Source: Bradyrhizobium icense (GTDB lineage Bacteria; Pseudomonadota; Alphaproteobacteria; Rhizobiales; Xanthobacteraceae). Taken from it: a DNA stretch of 64,000 bases. The DNA lies in NCBI RefSeq assembly GCF_001693385.1, contig NZ_CP016428.1:1674001-1738000 (forward strand), read 5' to 3'. Positions 48,763 through 57,931 of this stretch are shown one piece after another. A model generated the notes under the pieces. That model had not been told where the DNA came from. It worked only from the letters and a program-made list of their open reading frames with translations, and ran no database searches. How positions within the stretch are numbered: position 1 is the stretch's first letter; each line of letters starts with the position of its first letter. A program made the position numbers and the translations under genes.

Positions 48763-49296
48763 TTACGTTCGACGACGCGCTCCGGCGCGGCCTCTGCGGA
48801 CCATGACCTGTGGTTCGCTGGCATCGGGCGATTTGAGCGATTGAAGGGTTCCCTGAACAGCCCTGACCACGGTGTCCATCGGGCCGAGCACGCGTCTGTC
48901 CTGAGATCGAACTTCGAGCTTGCGCACTGGCAGGCCATATTTGCGGTCGAGAAGCAACACGTGGCTCTCGCCGGGTGTGAAGAAGAAGTCTTCACCCCAT
49001 TGTCGTAGTGCGACCAGCACGGGAAATAACCCGCGTCCCTTCTCGGTCAACACGTACTCCTGATAGGAGCTGCCGTCTGTGGCAGGTACCATCTCGAGAA
49101 TCCCGTGTTCAACGAGATTGCGCAACCGTACAGCCAGAATATTCCTGGCCACACCGAGGTTCTTCTGGAACTCGCCAAATCGCCGAAGCCCCTCAAAGGC
49201 ATCGCGGATGATTAGCATCGACCACCAATCGCCGATTGCATCCAATGGGCGTGCGACCGGGCACTTTGCCCGCCTGTGGCTGGTTCGTTTGACCAT
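48763..49296 (-). CDS. HxlR-family transcriptional regulator
   Basis: A 177-residue HxlR winged-helix protein with CPVARPLDAIGDWWSMLIIRDAFEGLRRFGEFQKNLGVARNIL and VLTEKGRGLFPVLVALRQWGE, plus a C-terminal extension of about 60 residues as in the longer HxlR proteins. It is divergent from the amidohydrolase operon; a 16-bp palindrome in the gap (49334-49349) is a candidate binding site. A second HxlR protein at 58243 is a close relative. Confidence 0.88.
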   Translation of the reverse strand: MVKRTSHRRAKCPVARPLDAIGDWWSMLIIRDAFEGLRRFGEFQKNLGVARNILAVRLRNLVEHGILEMVPATDGSSYQEYVLTEKGRGLFPVLVALRQWGEDFFFTPGESHVLLLDRKYGLPVRKLEVRSQDRRVLGPMDTVVRAVQGTLQSLKSPDASEPQVMVRRGRAGARRRT

Positions 49297-49333
49297 GTGT
49301 CACTCTTCGTTAGCAAATAGCATAACTGCTTGC

Positions 49334-49349
49334 ATATTGAAATCAATAT
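49334..49349. promoter_or_regulatory. palindrome in divergent HxlR promoter region
   Basis: ATATTGA-AA-TCAATAT is a perfect inverted repeat with 7-bp arms, 38 bases upstream of the HxlR start and about 140 before the amidohydrolase start. Its position suggests an operator, possibly autoregulatory. Confidence 0.45.
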
Positions 49350-49488
49350 CCTCAACAGTAATGCCTATTAAAGTGGAAGAACTGCCCCAGCTCACATCAG
49401 CAAATGCTGCGATAACTAATCAAGCCATTGCAAACCGTGACTGCTTCTGCTATCTCCAAGGAAGTTGCAAATTAAAACTGGTCGGAAG

Positions 49489-50652
49489 ATGCGGGCGCTA
49501 AGCAGAATCAGAGAATTTGAACAGACAATGATTGGCTGGCGGCATGACTTGCACATGCATCCGGAGATCGGATTCGAGGAGCATCGCACCTCGGAATTCA
49601 TTGCGCGAACACTTGCTGGATTTGGGTTGGAGGTCCATCGCAACATCGGCAAAACCGGAGTCGTCGGCCGTCTGGCAGTTGGCGATTCCAGGCGGTCAAT
49701 CGGGCTTCGCGCCGATATGGACGCGCTACCGATTGAGGAGATCAATCAATTCAGCCACCGTTCGACGGTTCCCGGCCGCATGCATGCCTGCGGTCATGAC
49801 GGCCATGTCGCGAGTCTGCTCGGGGCCGCGCGGTATCTTTCGGAGGCGCGTCAATTCAACGGTGTCGTCCATTTCATCTTCCAGCCTGCGGAAGAGGGCC
49901 TCGGCGGAGCCAACGCCATGCTGGCGGACGGGTTGTTCGAACGCTTTCCCTGCGATGTGGTATTTGGCTTCCACAATGCGCCGGCGCTTCCTATTGGTAA
50001 GTTCAGCATTCGCGGCGGCGTCATGATGGCTGGTGGCGCGTTCTTTGATATCACAGTGAAGGGTAAGGGTGCGCATGGCGCTCATCCCGAGCAAAGCGTC
50101 GATCCTGTGCTCACCGCCAGTCATGTCGTCACGGCGTTGCAGTCGATTGCATCGCGCAACGTGGCCGCCGTTGATGCAGCGGTGGTTAGCGTGACCAAGA
50201 TTGAGGCCGGCGATGCCTACAATGTAGTTCCCAATCAAGCGGTCATTAGCGGCACTGCACGCTGGTTCAAGCCGGAAGTGCTCGATGTCATAAAGGCTAA
50301 TTTGCGAAGGATCGCCGTAGGAGTCGCCGAAGGCTTCGGCGCTTCAGCATTGGTTGATTTTCGCGTGATCTTTGTCCCGCTGGTGAACACGCAAGGAGAA
50401 GCGGCGTTCGCTGCCGACGTCGCCGCCGAGATCGCCGGCGAAGCGAACGTCGACCGTGCTCGTAGCTTGATGATGGGCTCAGAAGATTTCTCGTTCATGC
50501 TGGAAAAGGTGCCCGGCGCCTACATCAACGTCGGCAATGGCGAAAGTGCCGGTCTGCATAATCCGGGTTATGACTTCAATGACGAGGCGTTACCTTACGC
50601 GGCGACGATTTACGCAAGGTTGGTTGAGCGGAAGCTCGCTACTAACAGTTAA
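49489..50652 (+). CDS. M20 family amidohydrolase (hippurate hydrolase-like)
   Basis: A 387-residue metallo-amidohydrolase with metal-site segments IGLRADMDALPIEE, MHACGHDGHVASLLGAARYL and IFQPAEEGLGGANAML, and a dimerisation insert (GKGAHGAHPEQSVDP). Related enzymes remove N-acyl groups from amino acids (hippurate hydrolase, N-acetyl-diaminopimelate or IAA-amino-acid hydrolases). ATG 49489 is taken; a TTG at 49465 behind AGGAAG is an alternative start. It is first gene of a three-gene operon with a tautomerase and an amidase. Confidence 0.9.
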   Translation: MRALSRIREFEQTMIGWRHDLHMHPEIGFEEHRTSEFIARTLAGFGLEVHRNIGKTGVVGRLAVGDSRRSIGLRADMDALPIEEINQFSHRSTVPGRMHACGHDGHVASLLGAARYLSEARQFNGVVHFIFQPAEEGLGGANAMLADGLFERFPCDVVFGFHNAPALPIGKFSIRGGVMMAGGAFFDITVKGKGAHGAHPEQSVDPVLTASHVVTALQSIASRNVAAVDAAVVSVTKIEAGDAYNVVPNQAVISGTARWFKPEVLDVIKANLRRIAVGVAEGFGASALVDFRVIFVPLVNTQGEAAFAADVAAEIAGEANVDRARSLMMGSEDFSFMLEKVPGAYINVGNGESAGLHNPGYDFNDEALPYAATIYARLVERKLATNS

Positions 50653-50683
50653 AGTCTGAAAGCACTATCTAGCGAGCGCGACC

Positions 50684-51073
50684 TTGCCTTATCTCCAAAT
50701 CGACGTACCAAACCATCATTCTGCGGAACAGAAGCAGCGCCTGGCGAAACGTCTTGGCGAGATTTACAGCGAGATGATGCAAGCGAACGCCAGGCGGGTT
50801 TCGGTAGCCATTCGCGAATTAGGCGATGGTGGCATCTGGCGATGCACGGAAGCAGAGCCTTATCCGGCTGCATTGCTGATGTGCGACATCCGCCGCGGTC
50901 GTCCTCCCGAACAGAGGGCGCGATTGGCGCGGGCGCTCGTGGAGGCAATTGTTGAAATTCTGGGGTTGCGCGTCGATCAGATCAATGTCGAATTCACTCA
51001 GCACGCCGGCGATGAAATGTATCATCCGCTGCTCGGTGGCCTCAGCGACGATTGGGCGGCAGGTGAAACGTGA
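50684..51073 (+). CDS. tautomerase family protein
   Basis: A 129-residue protein made of two 4-oxalocrotonate-tautomerase-like halves (first MPYLQIDVPNHHSAEQKQRLAKRL, second LLMCDIRRGRPPEQRARLARAL). It begins at a TTG, so that proline follows the initiator and can serve as the catalytic N-terminal base. Fused forms of this size include MSAD and cis-CaaD-like enzymes; the substrate here is unknown. It lies 31 bases after the amidohydrolase and overlaps the amidase start. Confidence 0.82.
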   Translation: MPYLQIDVPNHHSAEQKQRLAKRLGEIYSEMMQANARRVSVAIRELGDGGIWRCTEAEPYPAALLMCDIRRGRPPEQRARLARALVEAIVEILGLRVDQINVEFTQHAGDEMYHPLLGGLSDDWAAGET

Positions 51074-52434
51074 TCGGTAGTCCGACCAGTATCGTAGCGC
51101 AGCACGAGGCGCTCGTCAGTGGCAGGATGAGCAGCCGGGAGCTCGTCGAAACCTGCTTGTCGAGAATTGCCGACCCAGTGGGCGAGGGTACGCGTACCTT
51201 CATACGCGTTTGGGAGAAACAGGCCCGACGGGCCGCCCAGGCGCAGGATGATCTGCTTCGCGCCGGCTATGCCTCATCCCTCCTGGCGGGCATTCCGGTG
51301 TCCATTAAGGATTTGTTCGACGTTGAGGGCGAAGTCACTCTGGCCGGGACTAGGGCATTGGACGACTGCCCTCCGGCTGCGGCGGACGCTCCCATCGTCA
51401 AGCGCCTGAAGGCTGCCGGCGCGGTACTTGTCGGCCGAACCAATATGACTCAGTTCGCGTTTTCCGCGGTGGGCATCAACCCCTGTTTTGGTACGCCTGG
51501 AAATCCCTGGGACAGAGACCGTATCCCCGGCGGATCCTCCTCCGGTGCTGCAGTTTCAGTCGCAGACGGGATGGCGATCGCCGCGATCGGCTCGGACACT
51601 GTGGGCTCAATACGGGTTCCGGCCGCGCTTTGCGGCGTTGTAGGCTTCAAACCTACGCAAGGTGCCGTTTCGCGCGAGGGGGCCGTTCCGCTGTCGACCA
51701 CGCTCGACACGGTCGGCCCGTTGGCAAGGACGGTCCACGATTGCGCGCTCGTTCACGCTGCGATAGCCGGCGAAATTCAAACGATGCCGAAAGGTGCGAG
51801 TGTGAGCGGCCTGCGACTTGCCGTTCCGACGGACGTTGTCCTTGAAGGGCTGGATGCCGACGTCTCACAAACATTTCAGCGGGCGTGCACGATGATGTCA
51901 AGCGCCGGTGCTGCGCTGCGCGAGTTGCCAACCGGCGTTTTTTCCGACATTCGGTCGGAGAATCTGAACGCGACGATTCAGTCTGTCGAGGCGCTCGCCT
52001 GGCACCGCGACCTGCTGGCCCGCCGAAGGCCAGACTACGATCCCAACGTCAGAAAACGCGTCGAGCGCGGTGCGCAGTTCTCTGCTGTGGACTACGTCCG
52101 TGCGCTCGGCCGGCGGACCGAGTTGATGGCGAAATTTGACGCTGTCACAGCCCCATTCGATGCGCTGATCCTTCCGACGGTGTCGATCATCGCGCCGTCA
52201 ATGGACGAATGCAGGCGTGACGAAGATAGCATCCGCGCGCAGCTAATACGGAATCCCTCGCTCTTTAATCTGCTCGATCGGCCTTCAATCTCGATTCCTA
52301 TGCATCGCCCTGGCGAACCACCGACAGGATTGACAATCGTCGGAGAACGCTACGAAGATTGCCGACTACTTGCCATCGCGAGTGCAGTCGAGGAATTGTT
52401 TATCTCGAGGAGTCCGGATTTGCTTTGGAGATAG
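51070..52434 (+). CDS. amidase signature family enzyme
   Basis: A 454-residue amidase with catalytic lysine in GIPVSIKDLFDVEG (about K80), cis-serine in IPGGSSSGAAVSVADG (about 157) and nucleophile region IGSDTVGSIRVPAALCGVVGFKPT (about S181). It hydrolyses an amide, possibly generating the acid handled by the tautomerase. GTG 51070 overlaps the tautomerase stop by four bases. The 'VGSIR' in place of the usual GGSIR is a mild variant. Confidence 0.9.
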   Translation: MIGSPTSIVAQHEALVSGRMSSRELVETCLSRIADPVGEGTRTFIRVWEKQARRAAQAQDDLLRAGYASSLLAGIPVSIKDLFDVEGEVTLAGTRALDDCPPAAADAPIVKRLKAAGAVLVGRTNMTQFAFSAVGINPCFGTPGNPWDRDRIPGGSSSGAAVSVADGMAIAAIGSDTVGSIRVPAALCGVVGFKPTQGAVSREGAVPLSTTLDTVGPLARTVHDCALVHAAIAGEIQTMPKGASVSGLRLAVPTDVVLEGLDADVSQTFQRACTMMSSAGAALRELPTGVFSDIRSENLNATIQSVEALAWHRDLLARRRPDYDPNVRKRVERGAQFSAVDYVRALGRRTELMAKFDAVTAPFDALILPTVSIIAPSMDECRRDEDSIRAQLIRNPSLFNLLDRPSISIPMHRPGEPPTGLTIVGERYEDCRLLAIASAVEELFISRSPDLLWR

Positions 52435-52758
52435 CTTGAGTACTGCTGATCCTCCTAGACAGCGCTATATGGGTCTCTTGCAGCTATTGTTTCGCTTTTT
52501 TGAAGCGTGGCTTCAGAACAAGTGCCTTATCGGGCACATGAGAGATTTGGTATAAGTGCATTGATCAGATGGTGTTGCATGCGCAAGCCGACTACGTGGC
52601 AGCGGTTAACGTCCGCAAACTTCTGCACGAGCTGATGAAAGAAGGTAATGATGTGAAGGTATTTGAAGGACCATCTGCCTTATGCTTGCTCAAGCATGAA
52701 GACAATCCGCTGGCTCAATCCAGCCACATCCAGCCTGCGGCATTCATTGGTTTGTCCC
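52435..52758. other. region with alpha/beta hydrolase C-terminal trace
   Basis: About 325 bases before the acetoacetate-decarboxylase-like gene. At 52572-52680 a rightward frame reads VLHAQADYVAAVNVRKLLHELMKEGNDVKVFEGPS, resembling the C-terminal acid/histidine part of an alpha/beta hydrolase. Upstream sequence gives nothing. It is probably a relic of a gene that preceded the decarboxylase-like gene. Confidence 0.4.
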
Positions 52759-53580
52759 ATGAGCTATCGATTTGAGCCTGGGCTCATCTACCGTATGCCG
52801 ACCCATTTTGGGCCGGCACCGGGCCCGCGCCAACTTCCGCCTGGAATATCCTCAAATCCAAAGCGCAGCCCGCGTCGACTTTCAGTCGGGGCCAGCTTTC
52901 TGACAGATGCTGCCTTGCTTGAGCGGCATTTGCCCGAAGGTTTCAGCCTTTCCGGCGAACCCATCGTGAGCGTCGAATTTCACTATATGACCGAAATCGA
53001 CTGGCTTGCCGGACGCGGGTACACAATGATCCACGTTAGTTGGCCCGCTCGCTTCAGGGGGGGCCGGGATCGGTCCGAAGGACGATTTCTCGCGGTGGTA
53101 TGGGAGAGCCTTGCCGATCCCATCATTTCGGGTAGGGACGAAGTTGGTCATCCAAAGCTTTACGCGGAGGTTGATGAGCCAAGGGAGTGGAATGGCGTGC
53201 GGTTTTGCACGGCCGCCTGGATGGGCTTTCGTTTTCTCGAACTAACCGTCTCCGATTTGCAGAATGCTCCCTCCACGCAAACACCCAGCTCCTTAGACGG
53301 CACACTAATGTTAAAGTATGTGCCGCGCACCGGCGCATGGGGCGAGCACGAAGTCCGCCAGGTAACACTCACGCCCGCCGCGGATCCTGACAAGACCATT
53401 GAATACCGTCAGACCGGCATCGGCACCGTTCGTTTTTGCCGCGCGGATTGGTCGGATCTGCCCACGATGCACCACGTTGTGAATGCGTTGGCCGAGCTGC
53501 CCATCATCGAACCGCGTGGGGCCACAGTAACGCTTTCGCGTGGCGGCAAACCGTACCGTGATCAACGCATTCTGGAATAG
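52759..53580 (+). CDS. acetoacetate decarboxylase-family protein
   Basis: A 273-residue protein of the ADC fold. MPTHFGPAPGPRQLPPG opens it, followed by VEFHYMTEIDWLAGRGY, SGRDEVGHPKLYAEV (lysine at about 133, the position of the Schiff-base lysine region) and TLMLKYVPRTGAWGE. Only one lysine follows GHP, where true decarboxylases carry a lysine pair. It may therefore be one of the ADC-like aldolases, dehydratases or lactone-handling enzymes rather than an acetoacetate decarboxylase. A collapsed paralogue at 23879 sits behind a DUF4865 gene, tying the two families together. Confidence 0.82.
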   Translation: MSYRFEPGLIYRMPTHFGPAPGPRQLPPGISSNPKRSPRRLSVGASFLTDAALLERHLPEGFSLSGEPIVSVEFHYMTEIDWLAGRGYTMIHVSWPARFRGGRDRSEGRFLAVVWESLADPIISGRDEVGHPKLYAEVDEPREWNGVRFCTAAWMGFRFLELTVSDLQNAPSTQTPSSLDGTLMLKYVPRTGAWGEHEVRQVTLTPAADPDKTIEYRQTGIGTVRFCRADWSDLPTMHHVVNALAELPIIEPRGATVTLSRGGKPYRDQRILE

Positions 53581-53914
53581 AGTTCAAGTGGTCATCTCAG
53601 CTTCGAGGGGGACGCTATCGTTGCTCCCGATCGAGACGTATAGGCACTCAATATGATCCTGCTGCTTGGCGCGACGCTTGCTTAAATCGGCGATGTGTGT
53701 CGCGCGTCTCGAGTTTCCTGGAAGCGGTCGGCCTTTGGTCTCATCCCGTTGTGCAGCAATGTAACACCTTGTCTGCATCCTCGTTTCCACGGGCACTATG
53801 CTCGAAAGCGGATGCCATCGATTCCGCCTCGTGCGTCCGAATGCGGGTTTGATTGAGATGCTTTTCGGATGGACGGTTTCAGAACCGAAGGGGGAATGTC
53901 ATTTCTTGTTGGCC
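53581..53914. other. convergent intergenic region
   Basis: About 330 bases between the ends of the decarboxylase-like gene and the monooxygenase-like gene. Short frames only; no hairpin terminator with a T run was recognised. Confidence 0.4.
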
Positions 53915-54229
53915 CTATTTCTTTCCGACCCGGCTCTCCCATGTGCGGGCGTGAACAACCTTGCATACTTGATATTTGAACTCGCTATAGAATTTTGTAA
54001 ACCCAAGCTGTTTGGCCTTCATGTGCTCGGGATGGACTTTCCATTTCTGAAGCGCCTCCTCGGACTCGAACTCCACAATGGTCACCCGTTCGCCATCCTC
54101 TGCGACAAATCCCTTGTGAGACAGGTATCCAGGAATGGCCCGCGCGAGCTCACTCATGCGCATCGCCATCGGGCCGTATTCCTCTTCAATGTGCGCGTTG
54201 AGACGAGTCCTAAATACCGTGACAATCAT
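53915..54229 (-). CDS. antibiotic-biosynthesis-monooxygenase-type protein
   Basis: A 104-residue dimeric alpha/beta-barrel (ABM) protein, with VFRTRLNAHIEEEYGPMAMRMSELARAIPGYLSHKGF and VTIVEFESEEALQKWKVHPEHMKAK. ABM proteins include cofactor-free quinol oxygenases and isomerases. GAGGAGG precedes ATG 54229. It follows the LysR gene on the same strand and likely ends the DUF4865-SDR-LysR unit. Confidence 0.85.
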   Translation of the reverse strand: MIVTVFRTRLNAHIEEEYGPMAMRMSELARAIPGYLSHKGFVAEDGERVTIVEFESEEALQKWKVHPEHMKAKQLGFTKFYSEFKYQVCKVVHARTWESRVGKK

Positions 54230-54351
54230 GAAGTGTGAGCCTCCTCTGTGAAAGCTGGGGCTCGCATCCCTGCGATCTCAATCGACCCCTTGCGCAGTAG
54301 CGTCACTATGTCAGCGCGGGTTATCAATCAAATGCATATTGCAGATAATGA

Positions 54352-55281
54352 TCATGTGCCGTTGCTATCTTGAAGCTTTACCTTCAGCTGTCTTGCCAGC
54401 AGCTCGATTGCCGGGTCAAAACGGCTAGGAACCAAGTTACGGACTAGGGTGACGGTCGCGGATAGTTGGAAGTCTGCCACGTCGAGGGCGCGCAGTTCGG
54501 CGCGATGTGGACTGCGCTCGAGCTGTCGATAGGGCGCGAGCCCCAGTCCTCCACTCTGGGCGAGAAGCGACAACTGGAGGTCCTCACCGAAGATTTCAGC
54601 TGCTACCTGGATGAGAATGTTATGCCGATCAAAGGCGCGCTCAAGAGCGGCGCGACAGCCACACCCGCGTGGATTAAGGAACCAGCCTTCCTCGGCCAAA
54701 TCCCGCAGCCGCCAAGGGCTGCCGTCGGGCTTTGTCGAAGCTCTTGAGGAGGAAGAGACAATGACTATCCGCTCCGTCCCCACGGACAGCCTCCGCACGC
54801 CACCTGGCAGTCTGTGGGCGTCCGTGATTAACCCAATGGCGCAATCGATTGCACCTCCAGGGACTTGCTCGATCAAGTCGGTTGTCCAGTTTGCGCTGAC
54901 CTGCATCCGAACATGTGGGAATGAGCGACGCAGTGCATCAAGAGGGGATGTCAGGACCATTTCACCTAGTCCATGAGCCACGCCAACTCTGAGTTCGCCC
55001 GTAGGACCGGCACTGCGTGTTGCACACGCCTCCAGCTCTGCAACAGTGGTGAGAACGCGCCGACAATGTTCAAGCACGTGATTGCCTAGGGCGGTCAGAA
55101 TTGCAGGTTTCACAGACCGATCGAACAGAGCATCTCCGCCAAATGCCGCCTCGAAGTTCTGTATCCGTCGAGTGGTTGCTGGCTGCGTAAGATTAAGTCG
55201 GACAGATGCTCGATTGATCGAGCCTGCTTCAGCCGCAGCGACAAACGCCTCAATATCCTGAATGTTTATAAGCGACCGCAT
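54352..55281 (-). CDS. LysR-type transcriptional regulator
   Basis: A 309-residue LysR protein. The helix-turn-helix lies in NIQDIEAFVAAAEAGSINRASVRLNLTQPATTRRIQNFEAAFG, then LFDRSVKPAILTALGN, and an effector domain (GELRVGVAHGLGEMVLTSPLDALR). It sits inside a leftward run with an SDR pseudogene upstream and the ABM gene downstream. This is the classical position for regulating the local module. Confidence 0.88.
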   Translation of the reverse strand: MRSLINIQDIEAFVAAAEAGSINRASVRLNLTQPATTRRIQNFEAAFGGDALFDRSVKPAILTALGNHVLEHCRRVLTTVAELEACATRSAGPTGELRVGVAHGLGEMVLTSPLDALRRSFPHVRMQVSANWTTDLIEQVPGGAIDCAIGLITDAHRLPGGVRRLSVGTERIVIVSSSSRASTKPDGSPWRLRDLAEEGWFLNPRGCGCRAALERAFDRHNILIQVAAEIFGEDLQLSLLAQSGGLGLAPYRQLERSPHRAELRALDVADFQLSATVTLVRNLVPSRFDPAIELLARQLKVKLQDSNGT

Positions 55282-55415
55282 AAGCCACGTTTGTTCGGCG
55301 ACGGTGATCTAAGCCGACATTCTCCGAGTAAAGGTTCCCCATCGACGTGGCACCTTGAGATCTAGCTGACCGAGTCTCTCATCAACCCGTCTTGCTCTAA
55401 GTTCCGCTTGCGAAG

Positions 55416-56087
55416 TCATCGCGTGATCCAGCCACCCGAAAATGGGAAGACCTGGCCGACGAAAAGTCCCCTTCGTCGCCTGCAAGGAACAAGGCCAATG
55501 CAGCCGATTCCCACCCATGCGCCAATCGTCCGATCGGCGCGCCTTTGATGCGCTCCTTGAACTCCCCAGTGTTCTGGTAATTTTCGGGAACGTAGGTTTT
55601 GTTCTCGACAAAGGTCTGAGCAATTGCATTGACGTGCACGTCCTCCGCGCGACCTCTGTGCCCACGTCTGGACATAGGCAAGCTGCGTGCCCCGCGCCGA
55701 GCCGTAGGCCGAGTAATTGGCCATTCCTTTCAGCCCCGACGCACTGCCAATTACGACGGTCTTGCCCCGGCGGCGTTCGATCATCTGCGGAAGGACAGCT
55801 CTTACCAACCGATGTAAGGGAAAGACCATTGCCTCGTACATCGCTCGGAACGTCTCGTCGGTGGTGTCGAGCGCCGATGTTCTGGGCTGCTCTGCGGCAA
55901 GATTCGCAAACAACACATCGACCTCGCCCGCTTCACCGATCAAAGCCTCGGCGGCATCGCGCAGGCGAAGATCCCGGTTAGCCGCAATGACATCGGCGCC
56001 TTCGCTTTGGAACAGTGCCATCAAGTCCTTTCCCATGAACGCGCCAACTTGAGTAATGACCGTGCGTTTGCCTTGTAGTCGCTTCAT
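55416..56087 (-). pseudogene. short-chain dehydrogenase/reductase, frameshifted
   Basis: The first 145 residues are in one frame (KRTVITQVGAFMGKDLMALFQSEGADVIAANRD, VVIGSASGLKGMANYSAYGSARGTQLAYVQTWAQ, with the active-site serine and a YGSARG form of the tyrosine motif). A shift near 55650 leads to DVHVNAIAQTFVENKTYVPENY and IKGAPIGRLAHGWESAALALFLAGDE, and a final shift near 55470 to FVGQVFPFSGGW. Two lesions break an otherwise full-length SDR. Note TQVGAFMG in place of the usual TGxxxGxG cofactor loop. Confidence 0.78.
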
Positions 56088-56185
56088 TTCCGCTTCTTCA
56101 GTCTAGATCCGTGCGCGGTTCTGTCAGTTCGCCGAACTGGGGGCAGGACGGCGAGAATGGTCCCATACCGTGGCCCGGAGTATCG

Positions 56186-56761
56186 TCAAATGATAGTTCT
56201 CAGCGCTTCCAGCTCGGGTGCTGCAAAATAAGCAATGCTGAACAGCTGTTGTTTCTCGTTCAGACTTTCGAGCCTCTCAAAGATGCTAAATCGGGCAAGG
56301 CGCCACCTACTGATGTCGAGGGCCGCTAAGCTGATGACCAAGTTATCGTCCATCATAGTTGTGTGGCTTCGCTCGTGCTCGATCTGGCGTAGGTCGGCAA
56401 GCCGGGTGCTGAGACTAACGTCAGACACCTCGATAGTTGCGAACTTTGCGTGATGGGATAACCCTCGTCTGACATAGAATGGCAACCATGTATCTATCTC
56501 GGGGCGCCCGAACGTGGTGATAACGTTCTGAAATCGATCTCCGAGAATGAAATCAGTCAGTCCGTCAACTCGGCGCCAGAGGTACAGCGAAGAATAGGCA
56601 TTGCGAACCGAGCCGCTCTGTCCTTGGCGTTGAATCATGAAGGCCTTGAACGCGAGATGAGGCACATCGTTCCAGATTGCGCCCCGTTGGCGGGCGCGGC
56701 TCGTAATTCGCTGCATCTCGTAGTCGGCTGGAAGTCTATGTAGGTAATGTTTGACGAGCAT
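56186..56761 (-). CDS. DUF4865 family protein
   Basis: A 191-residue protein of unknown function, with YLHRLPADYEMQRITSRARQRG, LAFKAFMIQRQGQ, NAYSSLYLWRRVDGLTDFILGDRFQNVITTFGRP and SIAYFAAPE. ATG 56761 matches the start of the broken paralogue at 23304. The fold is probably a tandem dimeric alpha/beta barrel like ABM/NIPSNAP proteins, judging from the repeated FYLW-type strands. It begins the leftward unit with the SDR remnant, LysR and ABM genes. Confidence 0.75.
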   Translation of the reverse strand: MLVKHYLHRLPADYEMQRITSRARQRGAIWNDVPHLAFKAFMIQRQGQSGSVRNAYSSLYLWRRVDGLTDFILGDRFQNVITTFGRPEIDTWLPFYVRRGLSHHAKFATIEVSDVSLSTRLADLRQIEHERSHTTMMDDNLVISLAALDISRWRLARFSIFERLESLNEKQQLFSIAYFAAPELEALRTII

Positions 56762-57058
56762 GCTTTTATCTGCGCTGCGGACATTAGAAGTTGACGTTCG
56801 AGCCAGTGCGAATGTTAACTTGGTTTCACAAGCGAACGCTTTCAAAGTATTGAAGCAATAGTTCGAGCAATTGAAATGTTCCGATGCCCCCAACAGAAGT
56901 TAAGGTGTCGGCAAGCCACTCGACGCCTGCCTCGGACATCGCCAATCATGGCAATGGAGAAGCCGCGGATGGGATCGAAGGTTGAAGGGCGCGAGCGGAT
57001 ATTTCGGCTGAAGCCTGCGCTTTACAGAAATTGCGTCCTGATTTGTTAGGAGTCGAGC

Positions 57059-57931
57059 TTGCGCGAGTATGCGTTCCACACCGTTGATGTCTTCACCCAA
57101 AGCCGGTTCGGCGGAAATCCTCTGGCCGTGTTCCCCGATGCACGGGGCCTCGATGCCACGACGATGCAGTTGCTGGCAGCCGAGATGAACTACAGCGAAA
57201 CGACGTTCGTCCTTCCACCCGACAATCCCGCGCATACCGCACGGGTACGCATCTTCAATCGCGTGGCCGAAATGCCCTTCGCCGGACATCCTAATGTGGG
57301 CACGGCGTTCGTTCTGGCGCGCCTCGGCCTCGGGACTGGGCCCGTGTTGCTATTTGAAGAAATAGCGGGCCTCGTCGAAGTTCGCCTTACACGTGAGGGG
57401 TACTCCGAGATCGACGCGCCTCAGCCACTGAAACTGATTGGGGAGCTGCCTGTTGAGGCGATCGCAGCTTGCCTCTCCGTCGATCCTAAGAAGATTGCGA
57501 CGCGCGCACACGCCCCCGTGCGCGCCTCTGTCGGCCTCGAATTCGTACTTGTCGAGGTTGAATCAGGGGCGCTTGCCGTCTCTGCGCCGGATATCGGTGC
57601 ATTTCGACGCTGCGCCAATGCCATACCCAACCTCGGGGAGAGGCTTTCGATCTTTCTCTATGCTCGCGACGGTTTCAACATCCGCGCGCGGATGTTCGCG
57701 CCCCTTTCGGGTACATGGGAAGACCCTGCAACTGGCAGCGCAAATGCGACGTTAGCTGCGCTACTATTATCACTAAACGGGGGAGAGCGTCTGGCATACC
57801 ACGCGGTACAGGGGTCCGAGATGGGGCGGCGCAGCGAACTCTCGCTGCGAGCTTGGCGAGCACGAGATGGGATTCGCGCTAGTGTGGGTGGTAGCTGCAT
57901 CCCCGTTTTCAGTGGAACCGTTAAACTGTAA
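57059..57931 (+). CDS. PhzF-family isomerase/epimerase
   Basis: A 290-residue PhzF-like protein of two similar halves: FHTVDVFTQSRFGGNPLAVF, EMNYSETTFVLPPD with the catalytic glutamate (about E47), MPFAGHPNVGTAFVL, and SGTWEDPATGSANATLAALL in the second half. PhzF relatives isomerise small amino or keto acids by proton transfer. TTG 57059 is the start, with GGAG six bases before it. A broken, distant paralogue is at 9642-10483. Confidence 0.88.
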   Translation: MREYAFHTVDVFTQSRFGGNPLAVFPDARGLDATTMQLLAAEMNYSETTFVLPPDNPAHTARVRIFNRVAEMPFAGHPNVGTAFVLARLGLGTGPVLLFEEIAGLVEVRLTREGYSEIDAPQPLKLIGELPVEAIAACLSVDPKKIATRAHAPVRASVGLEFVLVEVESGALAVSAPDIGAFRRCANAIPNLGERLSIFLYARDGFNIRARMFAPLSGTWEDPATGSANATLAALLLSLNGGERLAYHAVQGSEMGRRSELSLRAWRARDGIRASVGGSCIPVFSGTVKL

